Assembly: GCF_030269515.1 (NCBI RefSeq)
Contig: NZ_BSTM01000016.1
Coordinates: 62,001-126,000, forward strand
Origin: Actinomadura sp. NBRC 104412
Lineage (GTDB): Bacteria > Actinomycetota > Actinomycetes > Streptosporangiales > Streptosporangiaceae
Length of the DNA: 64,000 nucleotides
Reading direction: 5' to 3'
Position 1 is the first letter of the stretch; the number at the start of each line of letters is the position of its first letter. Under the pieces are notes generated by a model. That model made no database searches and had not been told where the DNA came from. It saw only the letters and a list, made by a program, of their open reading frames with translations. Of the stretch, positions 26,970 through 35,091 are shown in pieces. Position numbers and translations under genes: made by a program.

Positions 26970-28163
26970 GTGAGGTTCCGCTCGCCCCTGCGCAGCCCGG
27001 TCCTGGCCCAGGCGGCGCGTGACGTGTCGGTGGTGGCGGTCGCCGCGTGCATCGGGTCCCTGGCCTTCGTCGGCGCCGAGGAGACCCGTCCGCAGCCCTC
27101 CACCACGCAGACCGTGCGCGACCTGGCGATCGGGATCGTCGCCTGCCTCATCCTGCTGGTGTTCCGGCGGCGCCGCCCCGTGGCGGTCACCCTCGTCCTG
27201 ACCGTCATGGCCGTCTTCTCCGGGTCGGCGTGGGGCACGCCGGCGATGGGCGTGTTCACCGTCGCGCTGCACTGCTCGTGGCGGGCCACCGCCCTGGTGA
27301 CCGCCCTCAACGGAGGGTTCATCGTCTTCGCGTTCACCGTGGTGCCCGGAATGGGGAGGCAGGAGCGGGTCGAGGCGATGTCGGTGTTCCTGTCCATGTA
27401 CGTGGCACTGGTCGCCACCGGGCTGCTGGTCCGCTCGCGCAGGCAGCTCATCGAGTCGCTCAAGGAACGGGCGCGGCAGGCCGAGGAGGGGCAGCGGCTG
27501 CGCGTCGAGGAGGCACGGCACCTGGAACGGGAGCGGATCGCCCGGGAGATGCACGACGTGCTGGCCCACCGGATCTCGCTGCTGGCCGTCCACGCCGGGG
27601 CGCTGGAGTTCCACGCCGACGCGCCCCCCGAGCAGAGGGAGGCCGCCGGGATCATCCGGCGCAGCGCGTACGAGGCGATGGAGGACCTGCGCCAGGTGAT
27701 CGGCATGCTGCGGGACGCGCCTCCCGAGGACACGGGCGAGAGCGCCGAGCGGCCGCCGCCGGCCCTCACCGACCTGCCCGCGCTGATCGAGGAGTCGCGG
27801 CGCGCCGGGACGCACGTCACGCTGGACGACCGGGTGCCCGACCCGGACCAGGTGCCGTCCCGGATCGGGCGTCACGCGTACCGGATCGTCCAGGAGGGGC
27901 TCACCAACGCCCGCAAGCACGCCCCCGGCGCCCTGGTGCGGGTGACCGTCGCGGCCACCGGCGCGGGCGGGCTCAGCGTCGAGATCGTCAACCCGCTCCC
28001 GCCGGGACCGGCCGTGCACGGCACGGGCCTGCCCGGAGCGGGCATGGGCCTGGTGGGCCTGCGTGAACGCGTCACCATGCTCGGCGGGGAGCTGGAGCAC
28101 GGCCGCACCGACGACGGCCGGTTCCGCCTCCACGCCACGCTTCCCCCGCCCGTCGGCTCATAG
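26970..28163 (+). CDS. Two-component sensor histidine kinase (NarX/DesK type)
   Basis: Membrane sensor kinase, 397 residues. Five to six hydrophobic N-terminal segments (about 15-150), then a dimerisation helix with the phospho-accepting His in REMHDVLAHRISLL (H195) of the HisKA_3 class, and a HATPase domain (RIVQEGLTNARKHA; GMGLVGLRERV). There is no sizeable extracellular domain, so the signal is probably sensed in the membrane. GTG 26970 was chosen from the TACCGT-N7 layout; ATG 26949 is an alternative. The stop TAG is shared with the -10 element of the regulator gene downstream. Confidence 0.9.
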   Translation: MRFRSPLRSPVLAQAARDVSVVAVAACIGSLAFVGAEETRPQPSTTQTVRDLAIGIVACLILLVFRRRRPVAVTLVLTVMAVFSGSAWGTPAMGVFTVALHCSWRATALVTALNGGFIVFAFTVVPGMGRQERVEAMSVFLSMYVALVATGLLVRSRRQLIESLKERARQAEEGQRLRVEEARHLERERIAREMHDVLAHRISLLAVHAGALEFHADAPPEQREAAGIIRRSAYEAMEDLRQVIGMLRDAPPEDTGESAERPPPALTDLPALIEESRRAGTHVTLDDRVPDPDQVPSRIGRHAYRIVQEGLTNARKHAPGALVRVTVAATGAGGLSVEIVNPLPPGPAVHGTGLPGAGMGLVGLRERVTMLGGELEHGRTDDGRFRLHATLPPPVGS

Positions 28164-28166
28164 GGT
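28161..28166 (+). promoter_or_regulatory. -10 element TAGGGT for response regulator
   Basis: TAGGGT begins with the TAG stop codon of the kinase and is followed by seven bases and the regulator ATG at 28174. Suggests the regulator has its own leaderless transcript in addition to read-through. Confidence 0.45.
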
Positions 28167-28173
28167 TGTCACC

Positions 28174-28881
28174 ATGGAATCCGCCAGCGACCCCACCGGG
28201 AGACCGCCGATCCGCGTCCTGATCGTGGACGACGACGCCCTGGTCCGCGCGGGACTGACGATGATGCTGGCGGCCGCCGACGACCTGCGCGTGGTCGCGG
28301 ACGTGGCCGACGGCGCCGAGGTGGTGCCCGCGGTCAACCGGCACCGCCCCGACGTGGTCCTGATGGACATCCGGATGCCGCGCCTGGACGGGCTGGCGGC
28401 CACCGAGCTGCTGCGCGCGCGCCGCGACCCGCCCGAGATCATCATCCTGACCACGTTCGACACCGACGACCACATCCTGCGCGCGATGCGCGCCGGTGCC
28501 AGCGGGTTCCTGCTCAAGCACACGCCGCCGCCCGACATCATCCGCGCCATCCGGCAGGTCGCGGCGGGCGAGCCGATGCTGTCCCCCGCGGTGCTGCGCC
28601 GCATGATGTCGTACGTCGCCGGGACCGGCGTCGACCCGCGCCGCGAACGGGCCCGCGAGCTGCTGGGACGGCTCAGCGAGGGCGAGCGGGCCGTGGCCGC
28701 GCTGGTCGGGCGGGGCCGTACCAACGGCGAGATCGGCAAGGAGCTGTCGCTGAGCGTGGCGACGGTCAAGGCGTACGTGTCACGGCTGCTGACCAAGCTG
28801 GAGCTGAACAACCGGGTGCAGATCGCGCTGCTCGTCCACGACGCGGGCGAGCGGGACGGCGAGGCCACGGGAACGCCGTAG
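28174..28881 (+). CDS. LuxR/NarL family response regulator
   Basis: Cytosolic DNA-binding regulator, 235 residues. Receiver domain with acidic DDD (19-21), phospho-acceptor D65 in VVLMDIRMP, Thr in ILTTFDTDD and Lys in GFLLKHTPP; C-terminal LuxR-type helix-turn-helix at about 165-225 (LSEGERAVAALVGRGRTNGEIGKELSLSVATVKAYVSRLL). Partner of the adjacent HisKA_3 kinase. The ABC transporter genes 90 bp downstream are its likely target; GGTCGACTT and GCTCGACC in the spacer 28882-28970 could be its binding half-sites (inference). Confidence 0.92.
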   Translation: MESASDPTGRPPIRVLIVDDDALVRAGLTMMLAAADDLRVVADVADGAEVVPAVNRHRPDVVLMDIRMPRLDGLAATELLRARRDPPEIIILTTFDTDDHILRAMRAGASGFLLKHTPPPDIIRAIRQVAAGEPMLSPAVLRRMMSYVAGTGVDPRRERARELLGRLSEGERAVAALVGRGRTNGEIGKELSLSVATVKAYVSRLLTKLELNNRVQIALLVHDAGERDGEATGTP

Positions 28882-28970
28882 CCGACCGGCGCCGGGCGGT
28901 CGACTTCCGGCTCCGCGCGCTCGACCATCGGCCGACGCGGCGGCGGGCGACGTCCCGCCACCCTGGACGC

Positions 28971-29903
28971 ATGATCGAGGCTGAACGGCTCACCAAACGC
29001 TATGGGGAGGTCGTGGCGGTCGACGACGTGTCGTTCCGCTGCGAACCCGGCACCGTCACCGGCTTCCTCGGCCCCAACGGCGCGGGCAAGTCCACGACCC
29101 TGCGGATGATCTGCGGGCTGACGCCGCCGAGCTCGGGCACCGCCGCCGTGAAGGGCGTCCCGTACCGGCGGATCGCCAACCCGGGCCGGCATGTCGGCGT
29201 GCTCCTGGACGCCGCCGCCATGCATCCGGGGCGGACCGGGCGCGAGACCCTCGCCCTGACCGCCCGGCTCCTCGGGGTCGAACGGGAACGCGCCACCGAG
29301 ACGCTGGAGCGCGTCGGGCTGCCCGCCAAGGCCGCCCGCCGCCGCGTCGGCGGGTACTCGCTGGGCATGCGGCAACGGCTCGGGCTCGCGCAGGCGCTGA
29401 TCGGCGACCCGAGCGTGCTGATCCTGGACGAGCCCGCCAACGGCCTGGACCCGGAGGGCATCTTCTGGATGCGGTCGCTCCTGCGGGACTTCGCCGACCG
29501 GGGCGGGACGGTGCTGCTGTCGTCCCACCTGCTGCGCGAGGTGGAGGCGGTGGCCGACCGGTTCGTGGTGATCGCGGGAGGCCGGATCGTCGCCCAGGGC
29601 GCCAAGGAGGACCTGCTGTCCGCGCCCGGACCGATGCTGGTGCGCGGCCTGGATCCCGCCGCGCTCCGCGACGCGCTGACCGCCGCGGGCCTGACCGCGC
29701 GGCCCCAGGAGGACGGGACGCTCGCGGTGGACGGGACCGCCGAGGCGGTGGGACGCGCGGCCGCCGCGGCCGGGGTCGTCCTGTTGGAACTGCGCCAGGC
29801 GTCCGGCGGCGGCCTGGAGGAGCTGTTCCTGTCCCTCACCACGGCTTCGGCCGCCGCCACCGCGCCCGGAACACCCGCGCCCGCCGTGGAGGTGGCCCGA
29901 TGA
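28971..29903 (+). CDS. ABC transporter ATP-binding protein (two-component linked)
   Basis: ATPase of an exporter under probable control of the adjoining two-component system; 310 residues. Walker A FLGPNGAGKST, the signature YSLGMRQRLGLA (SLGMRQ instead of SGGQ, common in this subfamily), Walker B VLILDEPANGLDPEG and switch His in LLSSHLLRE. The C-terminal ~90 residues are an accessory domain. Overlaps the permease by ATGA. Similar to BcrA-like bacitracin/lantibiotic resistance ATPases; substrate not deducible. Confidence 0.9.
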   Translation: MIEAERLTKRYGEVVAVDDVSFRCEPGTVTGFLGPNGAGKSTTLRMICGLTPPSSGTAAVKGVPYRRIANPGRHVGVLLDAAAMHPGRTGRETLALTARLLGVERERATETLERVGLPAKAARRRVGGYSLGMRQRLGLAQALIGDPSVLILDEPANGLDPEGIFWMRSLLRDFADRGGTVLLSSHLLREVEAVADRFVVIAGGRIVAQGAKEDLLSAPGPMLVRGLDPAALRDALTAAGLTARPQEDGTLAVDGTAEAVGRAAAAAGVVLLELRQASGGGLEELFLSLTTASAAATAPGTPAPAVEVAR

Positions 29904-30694
29904 CCGCGACCGTGACCACTCCCCGCGACGCCGCTCCCGCCGTCGTGGACGACCCGCCCGCGCCGTCCCTGGCGCGGCTGACACTGATCGAGCTGCGCAA
30001 GACCGTCGACACCCGGTCGGGCCGCTGGCTGCTGATCGTCATCGCGCTGTGCACGCCCGCGCTGATGCCGCTGATCCTGTTCACGATGCCGGCGAAGGAG
30101 CAGACGCTGCGGGAGCTGTTCATCGCCTCCCAGGCCGGGCCGATGATCCTGCTGCCCGTCCTGGGCATCCTGTCGGTCACCTCCGAATGGTCACAGCGCA
30201 CGGCACTGACCACGTTCGCGCTCGTCCCCCACCGGCGCCGGGTGCTGGCGGCGAAGCTGCCCGCCTGCGCGCTGCTCGGCGCCGCGTTCGTCGGGATCGG
30301 GCTGGCGGGCTCGGTCGTCGCCCGCGCGATCGGCGGCGCGACCGGCCGGTCGGAGGGGTCCTGGTCGCTGCCGCCCGAGCTGGTCGGCCAGACCCTGCTG
30401 ACCTCGGTGGTCCTCGTCGTGATGGGCGTGGCGTTCGGCCTGGTCCTGGGCAGCCCGGCGCTGGCGATCGTGCTGTACTTCGTCCTGCCGACCCTGTGGA
30501 CGACGCTCGGCGAGATGGTGAAGCGGCTCACCGGCCCGGCCCGCTGGCTGGACACCAACAAGACCCTGGAGGCCCTCTCCTCACCCGGCGTCACGGGCGT
30601 CGAATGGGCCCGTCTCGGCACGTCGGTGGCCGTGTGGGTGCTCCTCCCCCTCCTCATCGGCACGATCCGCCTCGTCCGCCGCGAGGTGAAGTGA
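29900..30694 (+). CDS. ABC-2 transporter permease (two-component linked)
   Basis: Membrane subunit, 264 residues with six hydrophobic segments (first about 45-65, RWLLIVIALCTPALMPLILF). The SVTSEWSQRTALTTFALVPHRRRVLAAKL stretch after the second segment is typical of BcrB/NatB-like ABC-2 permeases. ATGA overlap with the ATPase gene shows coupled translation. Likely exports a membrane-active compound, by analogy with similar four-gene modules. Confidence 0.88.
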   Translation: MTATVTTPRDAAPAVVDDPPAPSLARLTLIELRKTVDTRSGRWLLIVIALCTPALMPLILFTMPAKEQTLRELFIASQAGPMILLPVLGILSVTSEWSQRTALTTFALVPHRRRVLAAKLPACALLGAAFVGIGLAGSVVARAIGGATGRSEGSWSLPPELVGQTLLTSVVLVVMGVAFGLVLGSPALAIVLYFVLPTLWTTLGEMVKRLTGPARWLDTNKTLEALSSPGVTGVEWARLGTSVAVWVLLPLLIGTIRLVRREVK

Positions 30695-30891
30695 CGCCGC
30701 GCCCTGCGCGAAGCCGGCACCGGGACCCGCACCGCCATCCAGAGCCCCGCGGTGCGGGCCCCGGCGCCGGCCGGGCACGCCGAGCGGTCACCGATCCCTT
30801 ACCGAACCCATACCGAGCCTGAAACGTGATCAGCGCACCAAATGCGTCATTCCGGTGGCGAACGGTGACAAAGCCCAGGACAATGCCCCGC

Positions 30892-31515
30892 ATGTCTCGT
30901 ACAGATGATCGTTTCGTGACGCGGCGACGCGTCCTCCGCCCCGAGACGACGGTCGAGCATGTCGACGAGTTCGCCAAGGGCGCTCACTGGCCGATGGTCG
31001 GCGTGACCGAACGCGACCGGGAGTCCGGCACCGACGGCGAGGTCGTCTGGCAGGCCGACGGGCACACGCTGGGCAAGCAGGTCCTCAAGACCGGGTCGCT
31101 GCACTACGTGCAGGACGCCATGTTCGGCATCGGCTACTACTACCTCACCGGCAGGCCGAAGGGCGTCGTGGAGACCCTCGCCGCGAACGCCGCGCAGGCC
31201 CTCGACCCGTGGACGGTCGAGGAGCTGTGCCAGGCGTTCGACCAGTCCGGTGACCCCCGCGCCCGAGGCCAGGCCGCGCTCCGCCTGGGCCTGGCCGCAC
31301 CCCCCAAACCCGACCAGCAGGTCATCAAGCGCATCGGCACCGCCCTGGCCGACCAGGACGCCCGCGTCCGCTACGCCTCGATCTTCGCCGCCTCCTACAC
31401 CCGGTACGAGGCGCTCCTACCCAACCTGCGCACCATCGCCGACAAGGACGAGGAAGAGTTCCTGCGCGAACGCGCCGCCGCCACGCTGCGTTCGATGGAC
31501 GGCGTGAAGGTCTAG
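30892..31515 (+). CDS. HEAT-like repeat protein, function unknown
   Basis: A 207-residue soluble protein starting MSRTDDRFVTRRRVLRPETTVEHVDEF. The C-terminal half (about 110-205) contains helical pairs resembling HEAT repeats: DPRARGQAALRLGL, DARVRYASIFAASY and LRERAAATLRSM. The N-terminal half includes WPMVGVTERD and FGIGYYYLTGRP, which I do not recognise. GACAAT lies seven bases before ATG 30892, so that start is preferred over the upstream ATG codons. No membrane segment or signal peptide. Probably a protein-binding scaffold; this is inference. Confidence 0.6.
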   Translation: MSRTDDRFVTRRRVLRPETTVEHVDEFAKGAHWPMVGVTERDRESGTDGEVVWQADGHTLGKQVLKTGSLHYVQDAMFGIGYYYLTGRPKGVVETLAANAAQALDPWTVEELCQAFDQSGDPRARGQAALRLGLAAPPKPDQQVIKRIGTALADQDARVRYASIFAASYTRYEALLPNLRTIADKDEEEFLRERAAATLRSMDGVKV

Positions 31516-31534
31516 AACGTCGAACTCGAACACC

Positions 31535-32740
31535 ATGCCAGGCGAGCCCACCGACTTCCCCCTGGATCCCGCACGTGACGCGGCCCCTCCCGAGTCACCC
31601 GGACCGGAGTCCAGGGTCCGCGCCGCCATCGCCCGCCACCTCCCGGATCGCGAGATCAGATCCCTCACCGTCCTGGGCGAGGGCCTGGACAACCGCGCCT
31701 ACGAGGTCGACGGCGACCTGATCATCCGGATCATCAAGAACCACGGCACCCCCGCTCCCCGCCCCAAGGCCCACCCGAGCGCAGCCGGAAGCGAGCTGAA
31801 AGGCGCTCTGACGGGCGACCACGAAGGCGAACACCAAGGCGAGCTGAAAGGCGAGCAGGGAACCGAGCGGGCCGTCGAGCACGGCGACGGACTCGAAGGC
31901 GAGCACGGAGACGGGCTTGACTCAGGTGCCCTCCGGCGCGAGGCCGAGTTGCTCGCCGCCCTGAGCGGGTTCTCTCCCCTGCCGGTGCCCGAACCCGTCT
32001 TCGTTGATGGCGAGGCGGGCGTTCTCGCCTATCGCAAACTGCCGGGCGTCCCCCTGCTGGGGCACCCGGTGAAGGATCCCCTCCTGCTGGCACCCGCGCT
32101 TGGCCGTTTCCTGAGTGCCCTGCACCAGGCGGACGGCATGGAACGGCTGGTCCCCCGCGATGTCGAACCCCTGGCGGTCTGGCTCGCGGACGCCGAAGAG
32201 ACCTACGCACAACCCTTCCAGATGAAAAAGCGGTCCCCTCCCGCCCGGGGGCGGACCGCTACTCCCATCGTCAACCCCGACACCCCTCCCGCAAAGGCGA
32301 ACGACGTTCTGTGGACAACGCTCGCGTCCCAGCTACCCGCCGAGTACCGCCCCAGGATCGAAAGCTTCCTCGCCGCGCCACCCCCCGACGAGCCGCAAGA
32401 GCACGTGTTCTCCCACAACGACCTGGGCGCCGAGCACATCCTGGTGGACGTGGGTACGAGCACCATCACCGGCATCATCGACTGGACGGACGCCGCCATC
32501 ACCGACCCGATGCACGACCTCGCCCTCCTTTACAGAGACCTGGGCCCAGAGGTCTTCGAGGCAGTGCTCCGCCACTACGAGGGCCCGTGTGACCGAGAAC
32601 GAGTCCTCTTCTACGCACGATGCTCCGTCCTGGAAGACATCGCCTATGGCCTCGCCACCGGCAGCTACCTCTACGCGGACGCAGGCATAGCCCACCTGCC
32701 CTGGATCTTCGGTCCATCTGTTGCACCTCACCCCACGTGA
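31535..32740 (+). CDS. Aminoglycoside-phosphotransferase-fold kinase with two insertions
   Basis: Small-molecule kinase of the APH/choline kinase superfamily, 401 residues. N-lobe strand IRSLTVLGEGLDNRAYEV with IIRIIK (Lys of beta-3), catalytic loop VFSHNDLGAEHILVD (HND) and metal-binding IIDWTDAAITDP. Two unusual low-complexity insertions: a Gly/Glu/His-rich stretch (about 85-130) built from GELKGE-like repeats between beta-3 and helix C, and a basic/proline segment (about 229-255) encoded by a hairpin-forming DNA stretch. Substrate unknown. Its stop codon lies inside the operator of the following merR-type gene. Confidence 0.82.
   Translation: MPGEPTDFPLDPARDAAPPESPGPESRVRAAIARHLPDREIRSLTVLGEGLDNRAYEVDGDLIIRIIKNHGTPAPRPKAHPSAAGSELKGALTGDHEGEHQGELKGEQGTERAVEHGDGLEGEHGDGLDSGALRREAELLAALSGFSPLPVPEPVFVDGEAGVLAYRKLPGVPLLGHPVKDPLLLAPALGRFLSALHQADGMERLVPRDVEPLAVWLADAEETYAQPFQMKKRSPPARGRTATPIVNPDTPPAKANDVLWTTLASQLPAEYRPRIESFLAAPPPDEPQEHVFSHNDLGAEHILVDVGTSTITGIIDWTDAAITDPMHDLALLYRDLGPEVFEAVLRHYEGPCDRERVLFYARCSVLEDIAYGLATGSYLYADAGIAHLPWIFGPSVAPHPT
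32229..32260. repeat. Inverted repeat inside the APH-fold kinase gene
   Basis: Perfect 8-bp arms AGCGGTCC (32229-32236) and GGACCGCT (32253-32260) around a C/G-rich loop that can itself pair CCC with GGG. Preceded by GATGAAAA. It resembles a transcription-terminator or REP-like hairpin, yet sits in frame inside the coding sequence and encodes the odd MKKRSPPARGRTA insertion. Confidence 0.6.
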
Positions 32741-32751
32741 GGTCTTAGCGT
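32721..32751 (+). promoter_or_regulatory. MerR-type promoter with 19-bp spacer and operator
   Basis: The -35 TTGCAC (32721-32726) and -10 TAGCGT (32746-32751) are separated by 19 bp, the over-long spacer diagnostic of MerR-activated promoters. A perfect inverted repeat ACCTCAC-CCCAC-GTGAGGT (32725-32743) sits between them. Seven bases after the -10 comes the ATG of the regulator, so the transcript is probably leaderless and autoregulated. Read directly from sequence; binding is inferred. Confidence 0.8.
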
Positions 32752-32758
32752 CTCCGGC

Positions 32759-33493
32759 ATGGACGGACGACGGTGGCGCGTGGGCGAACTGGCCAAGGCC
32801 ACCGGGCTCACCATCCGTACACTGCACCATTTCGACGACGTGGGCCTGCTCCGGCCCGCCGCCCGCTCGCCCAGCGGCCATCGCCTCTACACGGCCGATG
32901 ACGTACGCAGGCTCTACCGCATCATCGCCCTGCGCCAGCTCGGCCTCCCACTACGCGAGATCGCCCGCGCCCTGGACGGGGACGCCTCGGACCTCGGCGC
33001 GTCCGTCCGCACCCAGCTCGACCACGTGGAACGAGTGATCGCAGACCACCACCACATGAGGCAGATGCTCCGCGCGCTCGCACAGGCGATCCAAAAAGAG
33101 CATGAGCCCTCCGTCGACCAGCTCATCGCCACCATGGAGGCCATCATGCAGGGCAGCCATTTCAGCCCCGACCAGCTCGAACGGGCACGGCGCCGCCATC
33201 AGGAACCGGGCTTCGCCGAACGCTTCGCCCGTTGGAGAGAACGATGCGCCGCGCTGGTCGCGGAACTCCGTACGGAGATCCGGCTGGAGACCGACCCCGC
33301 GGACCCGGCGGCGCAGGCGCTCGCCCGGCGATGGAACGAGGCCATGCTGGAGATGGTGGAGGGCGACAGGCGCACCCTCTCCGCCATTTACAAGAAGATC
33401 GAGGCCAAGGGTCCCGAGGCCGCGACGCAGGGAATCCTCGACGCCGAGACCTGGTCCTACCTGAGCCGCACGTTCGCCGCGGGTTTCCGCTGA
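32759..33493 (+). CDS. MerR family regulator with TipAS-like effector domain
   Basis: Transcription factor of 244 residues. N-terminal MerR helix-turn-helix (VGELAKATGLTIRTLHHFDDVGLL, about 8-31), dimerisation helix (about 80-115) and a C-terminal TipAS-type ligand domain (MEAIMQGSHFSPDQLERARRR onward). TipA-like proteins bind thiopeptides or other cationic drugs and activate their own promoter; the promoter architecture upstream fits this. There is no downstream gene on this strand for 530 bp, so autoregulation or a distant regulon is likely. Confidence 0.92.
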   Translation: MDGRRWRVGELAKATGLTIRTLHHFDDVGLLRPAARSPSGHRLYTADDVRRLYRIIALRQLGLPLREIARALDGDASDLGASVRTQLDHVERVIADHHHMRQMLRALAQAIQKEHEPSVDQLIATMEAIMQGSHFSPDQLERARRRHQEPGFAERFARWRERCAALVAELRTEIRLETDPADPAAQALARRWNEAMLEMVEGDRRTLSAIYKKIEAKGPEAATQGILDAETWSYLSRTFAAGFR

Positions 33494-33527
33494 CGGCGAT
33501 CGCGTCCCGAGCCTTCAGGTCGCGGCT

Positions 33528-33878
33528 TCACCTCACCCCCCAGCCGCCACGAAAATGCCCGGCTTTCCCGTACGAGGTCGTCGACCGAGGGCAGGTGGTG
33601 CTTGAGCGCGCCGCACTCGACGGCGTGCTCGCGCCGGTCGACCTCGTGCGCGATCGTGGGCAGGAAGCCCGGCAGGGCCGCGATCGAAGGGCGCGCGTTC
33701 TCCAGGGACCGCTCCGCCTCGATGCCTGCGCTTTCCAGGAGCGCGGCGTCTGGACCTTGCCGTCGGTGTCGCCGGCCGTCATGCCGTCCTCCTCGGACTC
33801 GGGGAGCGAGGACCACGCTGGGAACTCAACCGGACCTGAGGTCAACCCGCCCCGAAAGTTCGGTTCGCGGCCGGTCAT
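33528..33878 (-). pseudogene. Frameshifted gene of unknown function
   Basis: ATG 33878 has a strong GGAGGAAGAG ribosome-binding site and begins MTGREPNFRGGLTSGP with sensible codon use up to TDGKVQ (~33750). From there the good codon pattern moves to another frame, reading AALLESAGIEAERSLENARP and continuing to SVDDLVRESRAFSWRLGGEV near 33530. One frame change near 33748 would join the two parts into a protein of about 115 residues. The 3' end then runs antisense into the merR-type gene. Product unrecognised; either a decayed gene or a base-call error. This explains most of the apparent gap 33494-34024. Confidence 0.5.
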
Positions 33879-34024
33879 CTCTTCCTCCGCCCACTGCTGC
33901 GGCCGGGCTGCCGGGTATCCCCGCGTGAATCGATCACGAGTGACCCCGCGCGACGGGTCCTGTACGTCCGCGCGTCCCGTCCCCGGGTTCGCCGCGGGCG
34001 GACGGTCATCTGGGAGGGAGCGCC

Positions 34025-34429
34025 ATGGATTTTCTGCCGAAGCAACCGTCCGGCAAGGGAACGGCCGAGATGTTCACCGGTGACGTCTGGACGGACGTCA
34101 TCATCACGGCCACCGAGCCGTCCCGGATGCGGGCGACCCTCGTCCATTTCGCCCCCTCCTCGCGCACCGTCTGGCACCGTCACGTCTTCGGGCAGACCCT
34201 GTACGTCACCGACGGCATCGGGCTGGTGCAGTCCCGGGGCGGCGATGTCATGGTGATGCACCCGGGCGACACCGTGTACACGCCGCCGGGCGAATGGCAT
34301 TGGCACGGCGCGACCCCCGACAACTTCATGACCCACCTGTCCATGTGGGAAGGGCTCGGCGGCGCCGACCAGGGCGCCGAGAACGAATGGGGCGCCCCCG
34401 TCACCGACGAGGAGTACGGCCGAAGGTGA
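34025..34429 (+). CDS. Cupin domain protein
   Basis: Small beta-barrel protein, 134 residues. Cupin motif 1 is visible as WHRHVFGQTLYVTDGIGLVQ (His-x-His ... metal-binding region) and motif 2 as PGDTVYTPPGEWHWHGA. The start MDFLPKQPSGKGTAEMFTGDVWTDVI is typical of the cupins that accompany carboxymuconolactone decarboxylase-like proteins; such a protein is encoded 5 kb away at 39.0-39.8 kb. ATG follows GGGAGGGAGC. Enzymatic role unknown. Confidence 0.85.
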   Translation: MDFLPKQPSGKGTAEMFTGDVWTDVIITATEPSRMRATLVHFAPSSRTVWHRHVFGQTLYVTDGIGLVQSRGGDVMVMHPGDTVYTPPGEWHWHGATPDNFMTHLSMWEGLGGADQGAENEWGAPVTDEEYGRR

Positions 34430-34513
34430 CCGGCCGAGCCGACCGAAGGCGACCGGCCGAGCCGCCAGAGGTGACCGGCCGAGCCGGCCGGAGGCGACTA
34501 CCCGAGCCGGCCG
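34423..34513. repeat. Four-copy 22-23 bp tandem repeat
   Basis: Four imperfect copies of a unit like AAGGTGACCGGCCGAGCCG begin at about 34423, 34446, 34468 and 34491. They fill the space between the cupin gene and the convergent cyclodeaminase gene and run into both 3' ends. Confidence 0.7.
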
Positions 34514-35091
34514 GCGGCGGACTCGGCGGCCCGCAGCAGCTCGCGGGCGCGGTCGCCGGGGCCGGTGCCCAGGTCGCCCAGCCGGGCGTTGATCCGTACG
34601 AGCTCGGCGGCGGAGCGGGCGGCGGCCACGGCCAGATGGACTCCGGTGGCGGCGTCGCCGAGCAGGTTGGGGTTGCCGTGCTCGCCGATGTCCGCGCCCA
34701 GCGCCGCGACCTCGGCGGCCACTTCCGCGATCTCCAGGGGGACCTCGCAGGCCCGTGTGAGGGCCTTCAGGATCCGGTCGCGGCGGCCCTCGGTGTCCTT
34801 GGGCAGCCGGTACGCCTCCAGGACGGCGCGATAGGCGGTCGCGTCCTCCTCGGCGAGGGTGAGGGCACGTTCGCGCAGCGCGTCCGCGCGCGCGGCGATG
34901 TCCCTGGCGCGGCCGTAGGACGCGGGAGCGAACCGGGCCGCCATCGCGACCAGGGCGGCGCCGAGGGCGGCGGTGAACGCGGCGGCGCCGCCGCCCCCGG
35001 GCGCGGGCTCGGGGGCGGCGACGGCGTCCAGCCAGCCCGCGACGGTCATGTCGCGGTAGGCCGGGCGTCCGACAGGCGGAGGAGACGTCAC
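34498..35091 (-). CDS. fchA: Methenyltetrahydrofolate cyclohydrolase/cyclodeaminase family protein
   Basis: A 197-residue all-helical protein of the FTCD C-terminal (cyclodeaminase) family, here in the FchA form that hydrolyses 5,10-methenyl-THF. Conserved features: the glycine-rich APEPAPGGGGAAAFTAALGAALVAMAA and PLEIAEVAAEVAALGADIGEHGNPNLLGDAATGVHLAVAAA. GTG 35091 overlaps the fhs stop (GTGA), so the pair is translationally coupled. With Fhs it gives a route between formate and methenyl/formyl-THF. Confidence 0.88.
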   Translation of the reverse strand: MTSPPPVGRPAYRDMTVAGWLDAVAAPEPAPGGGGAAAFTAALGAALVAMAARFAPASYGRARDIAARADALRERALTLAEEDATAYRAVLEAYRLPKDTEGRRDRILKALTRACEVPLEIAEVAAEVAALGADIGEHGNPNLLGDAATGVHLAVAAARSAAELVRINARLGDLGTGPGDRARELLRAAESAAGRLG

